From Macrocystis pyrifera (lineage: Eukaryota > Sar > Phaeophyceae > Laminariales > Laminariaceae): 64,000 bases of DNA. The translations under genes and the position numbers were made by a program. The notes beneath the pieces were generated by a model, which was given only the letters and a program-made list of their open reading frames with translations, made no database searches and was not told the origin of the DNA. The stretch lies in assembly GCA_031763025.1 (NCBI GenBank), contig JASSKH010000016.1:2232001-2296000 (forward strand), in the 5' to 3' direction. This document shows, one piece after another, positions 10,690 to 22,264 of this stretch. The first letter of the stretch is position 1. Each line of letters begins with the position of its first letter.

Positions 10690-12900
10690 TAAACCATCGA
10701 CGCGCTCCACACGACTTAACGGCCGCATCAGGCTTGCGCATCATTGTCCAGAAGAACGCGTACAGGAAGCACACGTTATGCTTACCTTTGACTCTGTTCG
10801 TCATCCATGACGCCACGCAGAATGACAACGGCGAGAACGCCACCGCTCAGCGCTCATGATCATGGCACAGCTGCATCATGTACTCCTCGGCTTTGGGGAA
10901 GGGCTGGAGTAACTCGGTGAAGCCCTCCTTGAATCCGGACTTGTTGAATCGCGCGCGCACCTTGTAGAACATGTCCCGGAAAGCTTGTTACGAGTTCAGC
11001 ATGAAGGGTTCGTGTTTAGAAAACTGGCTCAACGGAGTCCGCAAAACCAAACATGGGAAACATGTCGCCGTACGCGAGAACGTAACCGATATCTGAAATA
11101 CTCGCAGCGTACATGATCGAAACGTCAGAAATCCACAGCACATTTTGTACTTCAACGGTAGATTAACGGCAAATCAGCCGCGAAATTACGACGATTCCAA
11201 CCATCCAAATACATTACGGGCGAGGACCACGAGCAGTGCGCACACATACCGACCACAACGTAGGCATGCCATCAAAACAAATGCATGCCTCACGAGTATA
11301 CGAGTAGAACGTACGGGTCTGGACTGCTGTCCTACGATGTATGACTGGCCCTGCACAAAATAATCCGTATACATACCAAGTACACGGTTATGCGGCTGAC
11401 GCCGCCCGCTCATTGAAGCAGGCCCAAAACTTAGTGTTAGGCCTATGTGAGTGTGTGCGTCAACACCACCAGCCATAACGGCACGCAGGAAACAATAACG
11501 GCGTTGGTCGTTATGCATTAGCCTCGATTATTCTCCGTATGGTGTTCCGTGTCCTGATGCGATAGCTTGCAAGTCGGAAAAATATGTAGACTGCGCGAAG
11601 CCGGCATCAAATAGGCGATCATCAAACAACACGATGGCTGCAGTATATAAATGCAGGGGTAGACTGCAAGCCGAGGGTGGGTACAAATTCCGCGAAACCA
11701 GCACCAAATATGCGGTTTCATGTAAATGTACATGGACACGTCAACAACGACAACATGTTTCCACAACCTGACATTCATGTAGGTTTTATGCCGACTCGAG
11801 GTAGAAGACGATGAGTGCGAGGGTATAAATCAGGATAATTCCTTCGTGTGGAGCAGCCACGATAGTCCCCACAATAATAATACTGGTGTATAATAACGTT
11901 GACCGAAAAAATGCTACCGATAACCAGTTGATCGGGACGTCATCAGCGATGGAAGCGAACTACTCAGCAGTGAGCGTAGGAGGTAGCAGCGAAGCGGTCT
12001 TTTTGCATTTGACGGGAAAAATATCAACAATGTACTAATCAACTAAGATTGATTTTCATCAGGCTACAGCCTAGAGTCTCTCTACTCTCCTCATACAATG
12101 CTTGCTATGTTTAGTACGCCCATGCAAGATACGCTGGTATCTCGTAGAACACAACCTTCACCTTGCTATCTTGGGGTCCCGCACTAGTGCACTTTCTCCA
12201 CATAGCTCACCGGGAAAGAAGATCCCAAGACCCCGCCGAGGTTCTTCGTGATGTTGTGACCTAGATGCCAAATACACCGCCGCTCGATCGCGGAGGGGAA
12301 AACTCTCTCAGCTGCCAAAGTCATGGCGATGTCCGCGTATTGGATGAAAACATCAGGCGGCGCTCCTCTGGCCTCTTGAAACACCTCCAGCATCGACTTG
12401 AAGGTCTCCCTCGCTGTGTCCGCCGTGATCGTCTGGAAGACTACGCGCGTAGGGTACTCTCTATCGATCACAATCTTTAGGCCGATCGGAAGGCGATACC
12501 GGTTTTTTACCTTGGTGTCATCGTGAAGAAGCACCACCCCATACCGGGCTGCGAGCGCGACCTGTGCGCATGATGCGTGCGTACGTCGTCGAGTGGGGTG
12601 CCCGGCAAGTGGGCAGATGCTAGCCCAGCCGGACTAAATTGTGGAATGTCGCGTACAACGCAGACAAGATATTCAAACCCAACGGTATCGCTCCAGACTC
12701 CAGACGTCAAGACTACACCTGTTAGCTTCAGACACCATAACTACACCACTGATTCCTTCCACACAACTCCCGACCCACGTGCCCTGCCGCCATTCAAACC
12801 AAGTGTGAAAGCCGTCCGTGGCGGTCAAGCTTGACTTTCGAGAATCCGCCACCTTTTGTATCTTCCTGGAGCTCGAGGAAATACGTACATGGTGATTCCG
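10690..12900 (-). mobile_element. Mutator-like (MULE) transposase relic
   Basis: Minus-strand blocks in order: FLELQEDTKGGGFSKVKLD and RHGRLSHLV near 12880-12790 (region before the catalytic domain, with a TGA where a Trp is expected), then the MULE domain in the frame 12184-12537. That frame reads GVVLLHD-like start, VVFQTITADTARETFKSMLE, an acidic IQYADIAMTLAAERVFPSA, and the family signature RRCIWHLGHNITKNL ('h..C.wHi..n'). After a 1.1-kb interruption (11093-12210) the protein resumes near 10990 with QAFRDMFYKVRARFNKSGF, a glutamate-rich stretch and FCVASWMTNRVKGKHN, the 'W...e..E.yH..lK' area seen before SWIM fingers in FAR1/MULE proteins. In-frame stops make it a pseudogene. No terminal inverted repeats were found. 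Confidence 0.8.
11093..12210 (-). other. Intron or insertion inside the MULE relic
   Basis: This 1118-bp stretch separates two halves of the same transposase. Its 5' edge on the minus strand is a consensus donor (CCG|GTGAGC, at 12210) and its 3' edge an acceptor (ATTTCAG|AT, at 11093), so a spliced intron is plausible. It contains no recognisable ORF. An inserted element removed from view by decay is the alternative. The exact edges are inferred. Confidence 0.4.
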
Positions 12901-14736
12901 GGAGCACATGGGAGTATACATGGGGTTGCGACAATTATTTAGACACCAATCTATCCTAGGCACAAGCACGCCGTCGGGTGTCGATTAACACTAGCATCGT
13001 GTACGAGTAGTTGTAATCTGTCATGGTACAGGTTGTGTGTCACGAACACGATTGGTACATTCGAGTTCACAACCCACGCCACGTTCTTGACAACCCTGCC
13101 AACCCTGGCATTCTTGTGGGCGGCGAAAGGGCAGAAATTGTACGGTTGCATTGCTTCTACACTTGTCGTGTTCGGCATCACGTGTGTTACCACTTGTGAA
13201 ATTAACCAGAGTGCCCAGGGCTCCGTAGTACGCCACCAAATATACAGCAGCGCGACGATACGTCCAACAGTAGTCTTCGAGCGAACGTCAAAGTTCGGTG
13301 CGTATCTTGCTGGTGCACATACCGCTACACCGCATCAATTCTATCTCATACGAACCTCCACCTACTCCAGCAACTCCTGTGTATCGTACATCGTTTCTTC
13401 GCCACTGCGCTGGGATGCAGCATTCTAGACGGCCCGGGTGTTGACTCGACGATCGTGCACAGCTTCAAACACCATGGCCTGAACGGCTGGTGCAAGTCCC
13501 GCATCTGCCAGAGGAATCGAACACGGGTTTGGTGGTGTTAAGCTGAGGGCTAGGCGCCTTGCCCATGCTGCTCCCTAGGGTGAACCCGACTTCCTAAGGT
13601 AAGCACGACTGCCATTGTTGTACTACGAGCATATATATGAGTTGCTAATTAGCACCACGACAAAAACTAAGGACACCTTTTATTTCTGCTGGAGTGCGAA
13701 CGAACTCCACATCATGTATTAGACAAATAGGGCAAGTCTATCGATCCTGGACGTAAAAGAAGGACGACAAAACAGCACGGACCCTGATCGATGGTGGTGT
13801 GCTGGAAGCTGGATGGAGACGCTAAAATTACGAAACACATACCAACATTCACAAGTTGATGACAGCTGAGAAATCTCTTCTGAGCGAGTTCCTAGCGGCA
13901 TGTATACAAGTGCAACTGTCAAGGTCTTTTGATTACCAACTACAGAGTACTACTGCAGGCATATCCCGTCCTTATATCCTATCGCGCTACCCATTCTTCA
14001 TTTAAGATTCGCCAGGGGCGCTCCTCCTACGTTCGGCCTGGAGGTCGGCCTGCCGGTTCTGCATGCCATGCACGCATTACCATACGATCATGACAAGGCG
14101 GCCTCCCTTCGACCTTTTCGAACAATCACGTGCAATCTTCACACCATGTTTCACGCAAGTCTCCTTCAGCGCCGTTTCCATGTCCTCCATGTGTTTTCCT
14201 CCGTAGGAACTTTATTCAGTGCAACACCCAACGCTTCCGCGGAGTACGAGTACTGGACGCCAAGGGCAATGAGCGTCAATCATGCAGCAGTATCAACAAA
14301 GTTGGCAAGTGTGTGTTCTCCAACACCACTTTTCATACTGCTGAAACAGAGGGATGAAGCTGATCACGCTTCGCTACCTTGGGCTTTCTTCACCGCCATG
14401 TATACGTACCAAGTGTATAATATTTACTACTATACTGCTGCTGCAGTACTGCTGTGTTGCTGCTGCTGCTGCTGCTAATTTCGCCGTTGGGTCTGATGCA
14501 ATTTGTTAGACACAGGGGGGGGCGCTGCTGCTGTTCAGCAAAAGCTCATGTTTACTGACAAGTGCCATGCTGTACTCGCAGGTATCATGGTCATACTTCG
14601 TCACTCGAGCGCGTTCCTGCAACCGGTTAGTTTACCAAGTGAAGGCTACTACTGCCGATAAGAGTAGAAACATACAAAGAACAAGCAACAACACTGGCTT
14701 CGTGCCAAAAACCTATATCCTTCTCTATCAACTCAC
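12901..14736. other. No confirmed gene
   Basis: Open frames on both strands (for example 13033-13428 plus and 12951-13193 minus) carry no motif I recognise. The minus-strand part next to 12900 could be more of the MULE N-terminus. A CTG/GCT triplet run (14430-14477) follows a TACTGCTG motif. Confidence 0.35.
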
Positions 14737-15006
14737 CGTCTCAGCGGCCATCGCTACACGTACGTCACTCTCGGCATCCACGTATTGCGTCGAGTCGCCC
14801 GCACTCTCGGGAGTCGCCGCAGCACCGCTGCCACCGCCGCCTGTAGCCCCTGCACTCATATCTGTTTCGATGCCATGCGATCCGGGAGTCGGTGACGCAG
14901 GGGCTACTCTCGCGCTAACAAATAGGAGACGCACCGTATCGTTCACTTCTATGCTGCCCCCGTCACAAGTCGGGCCACTCGCTCGGCTCGTAGGAGGCGA
15001 CGCCAC
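14737..15006 (-). CDS. Possible exon of an unknown low-complexity protein
   Basis: The minus-strand frame is Gly/Ala/Ser/Asp-rich (GATGGGGSGAAATPESAGDS, then VDAESDVRVAMAAET) and runs into a consensus splice donor, ACG|GTGAGT, with the junction at 14737. Upstream (15060-15190) a similar acidic stretch (VDDAGSASDGAIDVDDN) follows an acceptor-like ATTCCGCAG and reads into GTGCGT. Short related blocks suggest an internally repeated protein. No domain is recognisable and a start codon cannot be placed, so this may be a gene fragment or chance GC-rich ORF. Confidence 0.22.
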
Positions 15007-15190
15007 ACCGCCATGGCCTGCAGCCGCTGGAGCTCTCGCGCATAAAGACTAAAACGCACCATCCTCGCAGTTGTCGTCCACGTCTATTGCCCCGTCACTT
15101 GCGCTACCCGCGTCGTCGACATTTGCGATGCCACTTCCCACGTCATCAGCACCGTCGTCTGCGGAATAGTTCCCTAAATTACCCAACAGG

Positions 15191-16111
15191 GAGGTTACGA
15201 CAGTCGCTGTGGGTGCCCTGTGCCTTGCGCCGAGATCTGCGGTTGGTCTTCTGCTGCTGTGGACAGAGGAACTCTATTACCTGGTACACAATGCTGTTTT
15301 TTGGCGGCTGTTTTCTTCCCTTTGTGTTCGTATTTAAAAGGGTGTTGTGGATATTGCGAAATACCATGGCACGGTGGCTGAGACGCTGTGTCGTCGACGT
15401 TAGTCGAGGTGATGACACGTCCAAGAGGGTAGCCTGGAGGATGAGAGTTCTTCCACTGTGTGAATAAGATGTGGAGATATTGTAACACTGGCGCCTAGTT
15501 GGCCAACACACACAGATATAGACCGCAGAGTATGCAGGAGCCCAGACGATGGCTGCTTCCCAGAGCTGACCGGGACAGCTACGATCCACACGAGAGAGTG
15601 ATCTACTCGGCTAGCAAGCAGAGCATTCTACGGAAGTAATTCCTCCGCATACACATACGTACGTCACATTCGAACAGACACACATGAAATCTACGATATA
15701 CAAGAGCAGTGCTACTGAACATTGACTCATACTGGACATATGCTAACATTTCCATAACACTCTCCCTCAATGAAAGTTGCTCTGAATTGTACCAAATTAA
15801 TGATGATTAAACCAAGCAATCATATTCGTTACATGCGTAGTATGTCAAATCGTTTCATGCATTTCTATCACTAAAGTACCCTAAAGTACGAAGTGCTATT
15901 TCATATCTTATAAGTGTTACAATACATTCATGCGCTTGCAAAATAAGTACCTGCTATTGTTTCCTGCACAAGCCAAACTACCATAACTTTCAATCCTACA
16001 TGGCTCGTTCAACCAGTGATGGTGCGAGACCGAATGCCGACCACTGAAAAAGTAAGCTGATTCACACAAAGAGAACAGAGTCAAAAACAAACACACAAAC
16101 ATATAACAAAA
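15191..16111. other. No gene seen
   Basis: Both strands are closed or carry only short motif-free frames. The stretch 15700-16100 is AT-rich and leads into the copia relic. Confidence 0.4.
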
Positions 16112-16560
16112 TTATTGGAACTTGTTGTTGATGAAGTCACTCACGTTAAAGTTGTCGATGATGCCTAGTTTATGTTTCAAGCGGTGCTTGTTGAGGTGCT
16201 TCGTGCCGTCGTCGGCAGGACTGCTGTCGGTCGGGATGTAGTGGATGGAGATCCTTCCTTCTGACACCAGGTCTCGGATATAAAAGAAGCGTAGGGCGAT
16301 GTGCTTCGTCCTTGGACTGAAGGAGCGGTTTCCCAGCGCGTGTAGTGTTGCCGTATTGTCGCAGTACAGTGGCACTTGCTCATACTCCTTTCCGAACCCA
16401 AGTCCAGTCAGCATATTCGAACAGAACACTGCTTCTTTCATAGCCAGCGCCGAGGCAACCAGCTCCAACTCCATGGTCGACATGGCAGTCAGACCTTGTA
16501 GCCCCGACTTGAAGCTCATCGGTGCACTGCCCAGCATCATCAAGTAGCAAGAGGTGGAAT
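16112..16560 (-). pseudogene. Copia RNase H fragment, minus strand
   Basis: This is the C-terminal part of a second copia lineage. It reads GLTAMSTMELELVASALAMK ('q..ValSs.EAEy.A' block; the second acidic residue pattern is E-L-E rather than E-A-E), then VPLYCDNTATLHALGNRSF with the conserved CDN, RTKHIALRFFYIRDLV and a terminal block ending at the stop at 16112. Only RNase H is present. At about 16560 it meets a plus-strand gag piece head to head, so the open frame that continues to 16846 beyond this point is read-through of the other strand. Confidence 0.85.
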
Positions 16561-16579
16561 TTTTTAGTCTCGGACGGGG

Positions 16580-16986
16580 GGGCCGCGATGGAGATTGCAT
16601 CCAACACCGACCAGTGCCGCCGATGCAAGTCGCACGGGCAATTCCAGCGCGACTGCTCCCAACAAGCACAGAAGGGTCGTATAAACCAAAGGAAGAAGAA
16701 GGGAAAGCACACGCGAGGCAGTGGTGGGAGTACTCATCCAAAGTGGTGCTGCTACCACAAACCCACGACGCACAGCAATGCTGAGTATCAGAAACCGGAG
16801 GATCTCCGAGAGCACAAGCAGAAGGAGCTCCAAGGGTTGGCTGCAAACCTGGCGCTGCTGCAGTCCGCTGGTCAAGCCAACTTCTTCAACATCGGGAGCG
16901 CTCATCTAACACACTCGTCTCCGACTCTGGCACAATCGGCCCAGTTCGAGCCTGCTATGGCCATTGTGGCTGCTGCTGCTCCCTAG
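16580..16986 (+). pseudogene. Copia gag C-terminal (nucleocapsid) fragment
   Basis: The frame carries a zinc-knuckle region, CRRCKSHGQFQRDC. The expected form is C-x2-C-x4-H-x4-C, but the His position is Gln (codon CAA), which would remove a zinc ligand. A Lys-rich stretch follows, then WCCYHKPTTHSNAEYQKPED (a second Cys/His cluster typical of this copia gag) and a tail with NFFNIGSAHL, ending at 16986. Protease does not follow. The 5' part of gag is missing because the piece is joined to the opposite-strand RNase H fragment. Confidence 0.8.
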
Positions 16987-17049
16987 TGCCATTGCCCTCA
17001 TTTTGCACCATTATCTCGTCATATATCCACTCACCACCTTACATCATCA

Positions 17050-17281
17050 CCTCACTTATGCCCTCATCACTTTGCACCTTCAACGTATGCTCTTGTGCAC
17101 TTGATGCGACACGATGCTTGTATCTTCACCTCACTTATCACCTCATCACCTTGCACCTTCAACGCATTATGCTCTTGTGCACTTGGTGCGATATGATGGT
17201 ATACGGTTTGATATGGTATGAAATTATGCTCTTGTGCACTTGATGAGATCTGGTGGTATACGGTTTCATATACTGTTATGG
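17050..17281 (+). repeat. Tandem repeat, about 2.6 copies of a 79-95-bp unit
   Basis: Units start at 17050 (CCTCACTTATGCCCTCATCA), 17129 (CCTCACTTATCACCTCATCA) and, in part, 17224. All share ATGCTCTTGTGCACTTG, and the second and third share GGTATACGGTTT. The segment lies between copia pieces and codes for nothing recognisable. Confidence 0.8.
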
Positions 17282-17501
17282 AAAAACCACGGTATGGGAA
17301 TTGATATGATGGTTGTTGGTGGTATCGGGATATTGGTACAGTTTGATATTGTGGTATGGCATGACGGTACGCTGTCGTGGATGTATTATATCGTTGAAAT
17401 TGCCTGGATGTATGTTTTAGTACATATGGTCGGTAAGGCTCGAATATGTCGTACGAGAATCATTTGTGACGATTCGATCTTGTTTGCCTCGCGGACCACC
17501 T

Positions 17502-17520
17502 ACCAAGCCACCGGGGACGC
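17502..17520 (+). repeat. Dispersed motif ACCAAGCCACCGGGGACGC (copy 1 of 3)
   Basis: The same block occurs at 42818-42836 (exact) and, diverged, at 48622-48639. The latter two copies also share sequence about 55 bp upstream (GAACGTT then CTCACGCTCT-like), so this is the edge of a dispersed repeat family rather than a chance match. Confidence 0.6.
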
Positions 17521-17820
17521 CGGTTTGATCGTACTGAGTTCGCTTGTTCGCACAAGTAGGTGTAACATGCTACGTTGAACAGTCTAGTGGTTTAGTACTG
17601 TTCGTCATTTGCCACAACGCCGTATTGATTTCTTAAGTGACATAAAATAGACGTTAGTACTGAAACGAACACGTAGTAAAAACACACAAAACACACACTA
17701 TCTTACCCACTTGAAGCCCAGATTTGTTTTTGATACGTACGCAATCCACGAAAAACAAGGACACCAACTGCTGCACTCCACAGGCAGCCGTATATAATAA
17801 AAATAGGTCACGTCACAAAA

Positions 17821-18062
17821 CGGACGTGCTGCGGAACGCTAAGGGCTGCCACACATTGCGACAAAGTACCCCACGCCACAGGCGGACGTATTTCGGAACG
17901 CGTCGGGTTGCCACATAAGACCAAGTAAGCCACGCCACGGGCTAATGTACTACGAAACGCTGCCGGTTGCCGCATGAGAAAACGTGCGCCACGCCACGCG
18001 CTGACGTACAGCGGAACGCGGCGGATTGCTGCATAAACGACCACGTAAGCCACACCACGAGC
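17821..18062 (+). repeat. 60-bp minisatellite, four units, in the copia leader
   Basis: Four units start at 17821, 17881, 17941 and 18001. They share GGACGT/ATGTAC-type starts, GGAACGC, and CCACGCCAC at the unit end. They lie 260-500 bp upstream of a copia gag start and so probably belong to that element's 5' untranslated leader or LTR. A minus-strand frame through them (17942-18337) is a by-product of the repeat. Confidence 0.82.
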
Positions 18063-18069
18063 GCCGGGA

Positions 18070-18300
18070 GGTGGGACTGAGCTTGACACAGCAAGCTGAA
18101 GGACAGAAACTTAGAACGGGACAACCGAGAACATGAAGGTAAGACTGACGCAGCAAGGCGACGAACAGGAGCTCCGACGAAAAACCTAAAACGCCAAGCT
18201 ACTCCACGTAGTTCAAGCGGACTAAGACAGACGCAGCAAACTGACGAACGGAAACTTAGAACCGACAACCGAATACACCAAGGTACTCCACGTACTTCAA
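18070..18300 (+). repeat. Second tandem array in the copia leader, about three units
   Basis: Units of about 70-80 bp share CAGCAA, GACGAACGGA/GGACAGAAACTTAGAAC and TACTCCACGTA. They start near 18083, 18140 and 18228 and run up to the gag start at 18325. Confidence 0.65.
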
Positions 18301-18324
18301 AGTGAACAACGAGGAGTAACCACG

Positions 18325-19250
18325 ATGGAAGCACCAAACAATCACGGGAATCTCGTTAACGCCATGAGGGTACTGAACCTGTTCAGTGGGAAAGGCCCCA
18401 CGCTCTTCGAGAACTGGTACGAGAAAACTAGCATCATGCTGAGCATATCTCGCCTGGACAATCATAACGTAACGGAAGGACAGATCAGGCCGACCGAGGA
18501 GACATCCGCCGAAGAGGCTCCAGTTGCCCAACGCCAGGCTACGTAAAATCGCGCTGACCATGAACTGTTCGCCATTATGTCCTTGATGACGGAGTAACCA
18601 GCATCTTGCCTCGTGCGTAAGCACAGAAAGGGAACGAACGGAACCCATGGCCATGGGCAGAAAGCATGGCAGGAGCTGCACTCCGAGTACATTACCGCTA
18701 CAGACGAGCCTATTCGATATAAATCTGCAGAACTTGTGGCTACAACCATGAAGCCCGGGTAAGATGCGGACGAGTACTTCCCCCGCGCCCCCCTTCTTCG
18801 GGACCAAGTGAAGAACATGGGAGAACCTATTACGGACAGCAGGTTTGAAGATATCATGGTCCAAGACCTGACGGACGACTGCAAAGACATCAATCTCATG
18901 ACGTACCTCCACCCTTGTTTTAGAATAGAACAGATCCTATGCACCATGAGACATGTGTGCCTCGAAAACAAGTCGCGAAGGAACGCTAACGACGTAAAGA
19001 CAGCTGACTGCGGTGCGGCCATGATGGCTGAGCCCAAGTCCGACCCCAAACAAATGGTTTGCCGTTACTGCAACAAGCGGGGGCACTACCAGAGGGGCTG
19101 CGCCTTGTTCACCAAGGATAGAGAGAGCAAACAACCTGTCTTCAAAAAGGGCAAGGCTGGGCTGGAAGGCAACACCGGTGTTCCATTCATAATTCCACCG
19201 CTGATAACCATGTCGACTGGTACCAGCAGGGTGCTCCACGCCCGCAACAG
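18325..19250 (+). pseudogene. Copia gag with zinc knuckle
   Basis: The N-terminal frame (18325-18546) reads LFSGKGPTLFENWYEKTSIM, the usual copia gag start in which the aromatic block binds into the capsid fold. Frameshifts follow. The frame from 18808 carries the capsid C-terminal part and an intact zinc knuckle, CRYCNKRGHYQRGC (C-x2-C-x4-H-x4-C). Gag packages element RNA; this copy cannot be made in one piece. Confidence 0.82.
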
Positions 19251-19355
19251 GGGGCACCTCACACGACCACTACCCTCAACTCGAATGCTGATCTCACGGC
19301 TCGTAGGAACAATGATCCTGATGTCAGCAAGGAACTCATCTTCGAGGGCGGCTTC

Positions 19356-19643
19356 ATGTGGATGGTCTTATCCGATGGTCGGACCTTTCTGCCGAAGGAC
19401 AGCGAGATCACCATGGTGGTAAGCAGCGGTTATACGGAGCACTTCGTAGATGATAGACTAATACCTGAGCTCAAGGAGAAAATGCTAATCTACGCCGTAC
19501 TCAAGACGCCGAAAAAAAAAACAATACGAGCAGCGGGAAAACAGATCCTGCTGGGCACCGCCACTGGCATTTTGTCTGGCGTCATCACCGACCTTGCCGG
19601 TGATAAGCGTGAAATAGGTTTCTCCAATATGGCCGTTCCATGA
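19356..19643 (+). pseudogene. Copia protease, catalytic Asp lost
   Basis: The frame reads VVSSGYTEHFVDDRLIPELK, aligned with the copia 'vDSGcT.Hm' active site. The catalytic Asp position is Ser (codon AGC), which would abolish the aspartic protease. The flap region (ILLGTATGILSGVI) follows. The frame differs from the upstream gag frame. Confidence 0.75.
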
Positions 19644-19742
19644 CCAGGTCTCCATCTCTTCTCATCGTTAAATGCAGCTACTAGGGGCATCTTCACAGTA
19701 ATTGACCGAGGAGACCCTCACCTGAGGAGGAATAACATTGTC

Positions 19743-20190
19743 GTGCCTCTGCAACAACTGAACAACGATGTCGGTCTCTGTTCCTTCCAAGCTGATCAAG
19801 GCCCAACACATAGTACCCAGGATACGCTATCTACAGCCATGGCACTTACACCTCAGGTCAGTGCAGATACCTGGCATAGGAGGCTGGGACACATGAACCC
19901 CCGCAGCATGAAAGTATTCCGCCGAAAGAACGGCAACGCCATCGACTTCAACGGTGCTATATCGGGCTGCCCCACCTGCACGTTGGGAAAGAGCCAACAA
20001 AATACACACCCCAAGAAACCCATACACAAGACAACAGGACCCATGGAGCTTGTCTACACCGACTCCTCATGGAACCTATCATTCTGGCGGCGATGGGGTG
20101 CTATCTGTACGTTGACAAGTCCACGGATGAGTTCAAAAGAATCAAGGAGATTGTTTTCGTCCAAGACTGAGGCTGTCGACTCTTTGCATC
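19743..20190 (+). pseudogene. Copia pre-integrase zinc domain and integrase start
   Basis: WHRRLGHMNPRSM and GCPTCTLGKSQQ form the H-H-C-C zinc-binding pre-integrase domain. GPMELVYTDSSW is the first Asp of the integrase core; beyond this a frameshift near 20090 and then a break near 20190 end the copia sequence. The open frame continues to 20474 but that part has no integrase motifs, so the element is truncated or interrupted there. Confidence 0.82.
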
Positions 20191-21653
20191 TGTGTTACGG
20201 TTTGGGACCGTTTCAGGAGTTACGACGACATGCGTTTTCGTATCAGCAGTGGTCGCGTCAATTACGGCCCCTCCCCAATTTGTGGATTGCCTCTCCTCCC
20301 CTTCGGCAGTCCTACGTGTTGTCTTGGTCATCGCTCTCGACCTGGGACTCGAAGCAATCAATTTACTATCTACATACCTTGGAGACATTCTCCCTAGTGT
20401 CAGAAGCACGCTCCATCCCTGAGGGACACGTGCGAACGTACGTCGCAACTCGGTTGGATCGTGGCCAGACTTGAGGTTGGTCTTGTTGTTCTCGATTTTT
20501 GCATATCAAAGGCATGTGTTGTAATCTGGTCCTATCTGATGCGGACCGTGAACGGTGATCATTCGAATAGGTTCGTGCCCGTGGGTTGCTTGCCTCATCC
20601 TGACCCTTGACCTCAGGATTTGTTTATCCCACGTTCCATAACATGGTGTCCAATCCGAGACACGCGCTTGCACGCACCGCGGATCGTTTTTACGCATTAA
20701 ATACTGTTCTGGTTTACTTTTGTCTTGTGCGGGGAGGGACCCTGAGATCTCTCTCATTGTTCTTGAAAGGATTGTGCACGAGGGTACATAGAATGCCCAT
20801 ACTACAAATACGTATTAATAGTAGCTTTTCCCTGCATTTCGTTTCCAAAGGTTTCTCTTTGTTTTTGGGAGGTGGCAACGGACACACATAGGAGCAAAAA
20901 TTGCCCTGGCGTTTGTCTTATCTCTTGGCTCTCACGGCTATCCTACCCAGTTCTATTTGCCCGCTTTGCACCTTGATGCTTTTGGGATGGCACAGATGGG
21001 AGGCCAAACGCTTGCAGCACATTCGTTAGGTCCCCGCTCTTTTCTTTCCACCGGCAGCGAGAAAAATGAATGAAAAGCAAAAGCCCGAACGTGATGTGAC
21101 CTGTGGTTTGTGCAGCGCGCCCGAGTGTGCTTGCTTTAGTGACTCCAGGGCCGGGTATCCACTTGCCATTTGTCTGCCTGCGTATCCGCTGTGTCGCCGT
21201 ACGCCACCCGCCGCCATCGCGACGCGTGGCTCCGCGTCACTGCGAACGCGGCACGTGACTCCACCTTCTCGGCTGTGAGCATTGTATCCACAAGTACCTG
21301 CAATAAGATTCACGCGGAGACATCATGCTTTTAGCCGAGTTCCTCCGTATCAGGTATGCATATATATACGAGCTAGACCGAGGTCAAATATCGAAATGTA
21401 TTGATAGCGTTCGACTTGAAACGTGCTCGAGAAAGCTCTTAGAAAACTAAAGGGAGCATCCTGAGGAGTCTACCGGTGTTTTTGACAGTCCCGTTGAGTA
21501 AATCGCGGGTTTTCGGCAAAAAAAGCCAGTTCTGAGGCCCCTTCAAATATTTGCCATAATAGTTGGTCTAAACGTCCAACAGATATCTTGCTCTCCAGTC
21601 GTAGAAGCGATCTACTGTTGTATTTCATGGTATGGTAGAATGAGTTATTTTTC
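20191..21653. other. No gene seen
   Basis: Frames on both strands lack motifs. The minus strand just below 21654 would be the flank of the YR element; I looked there for the missing end of the DIRS recombinase and did not find it. Confidence 0.35.
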
Positions 21654-21876
21654 TGTTGTATATCCTTCGAATTATCATATTATTATTCTCTGCGACGTCG
21701 GGGGGGGAATCCACTGGCGTGGAACGAGAGCCGCGACATCGGCCGCCGACTCTCGTTGCCTATCGTACTGCCAGTACCCGGGAGTCCCCCCCCCACAGCC
21801 GACTGGCCGGGGCTCTAACAAACGTAGTCTCGGACGACCGAGACCCCCAAGGGAGGTAAACCATCTACATACCCCA
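21654..21876 (-). repeat. YR-element direct repeat, copy B2
   Basis: About 223 bp, directly repeated at 22264-22484 with roughly 88-90 percent identity by eye. On the minus strand both begin TGGGGTATGT and end ATACAACA, giving TG...CA ends. No flanking target duplication is visible. It may be the outer 3' repeat of a split-direct-repeat YR element, or an LTR of a small LTR-type element (TRIM) with B1 as its partner. Confidence 0.72.
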
Positions 21877-22009
21877 CTCTCGTAGTAAGAGCCCCGAATC
21901 GCAACCAGATAATCGCAAACAATAATAAAAGTAAAATAAAGTGTGGCCAGCACCATGTGGCTGCTCCGTTCCACCTACCTTCGAAAAAAGAAAGGGGCGG
22001 GTGGGCGGG

Positions 22010-22264
22010 AGAAACCACAACAGTAGGCCTAGCCTCTAGGCCTATCAATCGGCATCGAGCAGTGCCGTGCCCTACTCGTGCACCTGTCACGAGAAGCTAG
22101 GAGGGGGCCCGGGGCGAGTATTGTCGTTCTTCTCTTCTCTCCGCCTCTGAACAAATTAAGCCATTTAGTTTCCGTCGGTAGAGTCCATGGCTATGAATAA
22201 TTAATACCGTCGGTTGTGAGCAAAACCGGCATCTCACGTGAACCTAGAGATACTACTACGCTTT
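22010..22264 (-). repeat. YR-element repeat, copy A2
   Basis: About 255 bp, similar (about 90 percent by eye) to 30752-31013 in the same orientation. The similarity between the two copies stops exactly where copy B1 begins (22264), which points to a real element junction. It lies between B1 and B2. Confidence 0.72.

Noticed and set aside
16561..16846. N-terminal extension of the minus-strand copia ORF (residues 1-95)
   Set aside because: It is the antisense of the plus-strand gag zinc-knuckle fragment.
17942..18337. 131-residue minus-strand ORF
   Set aside because: It runs through the two minisatellite arrays and part of the copia gag antisense.
20991..21653. Missing C-terminal half of the DIRS recombinase beyond repeat B2
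   Set aside because: I looked for H-x-x-R and Tyr motifs on the minus strand and found none.
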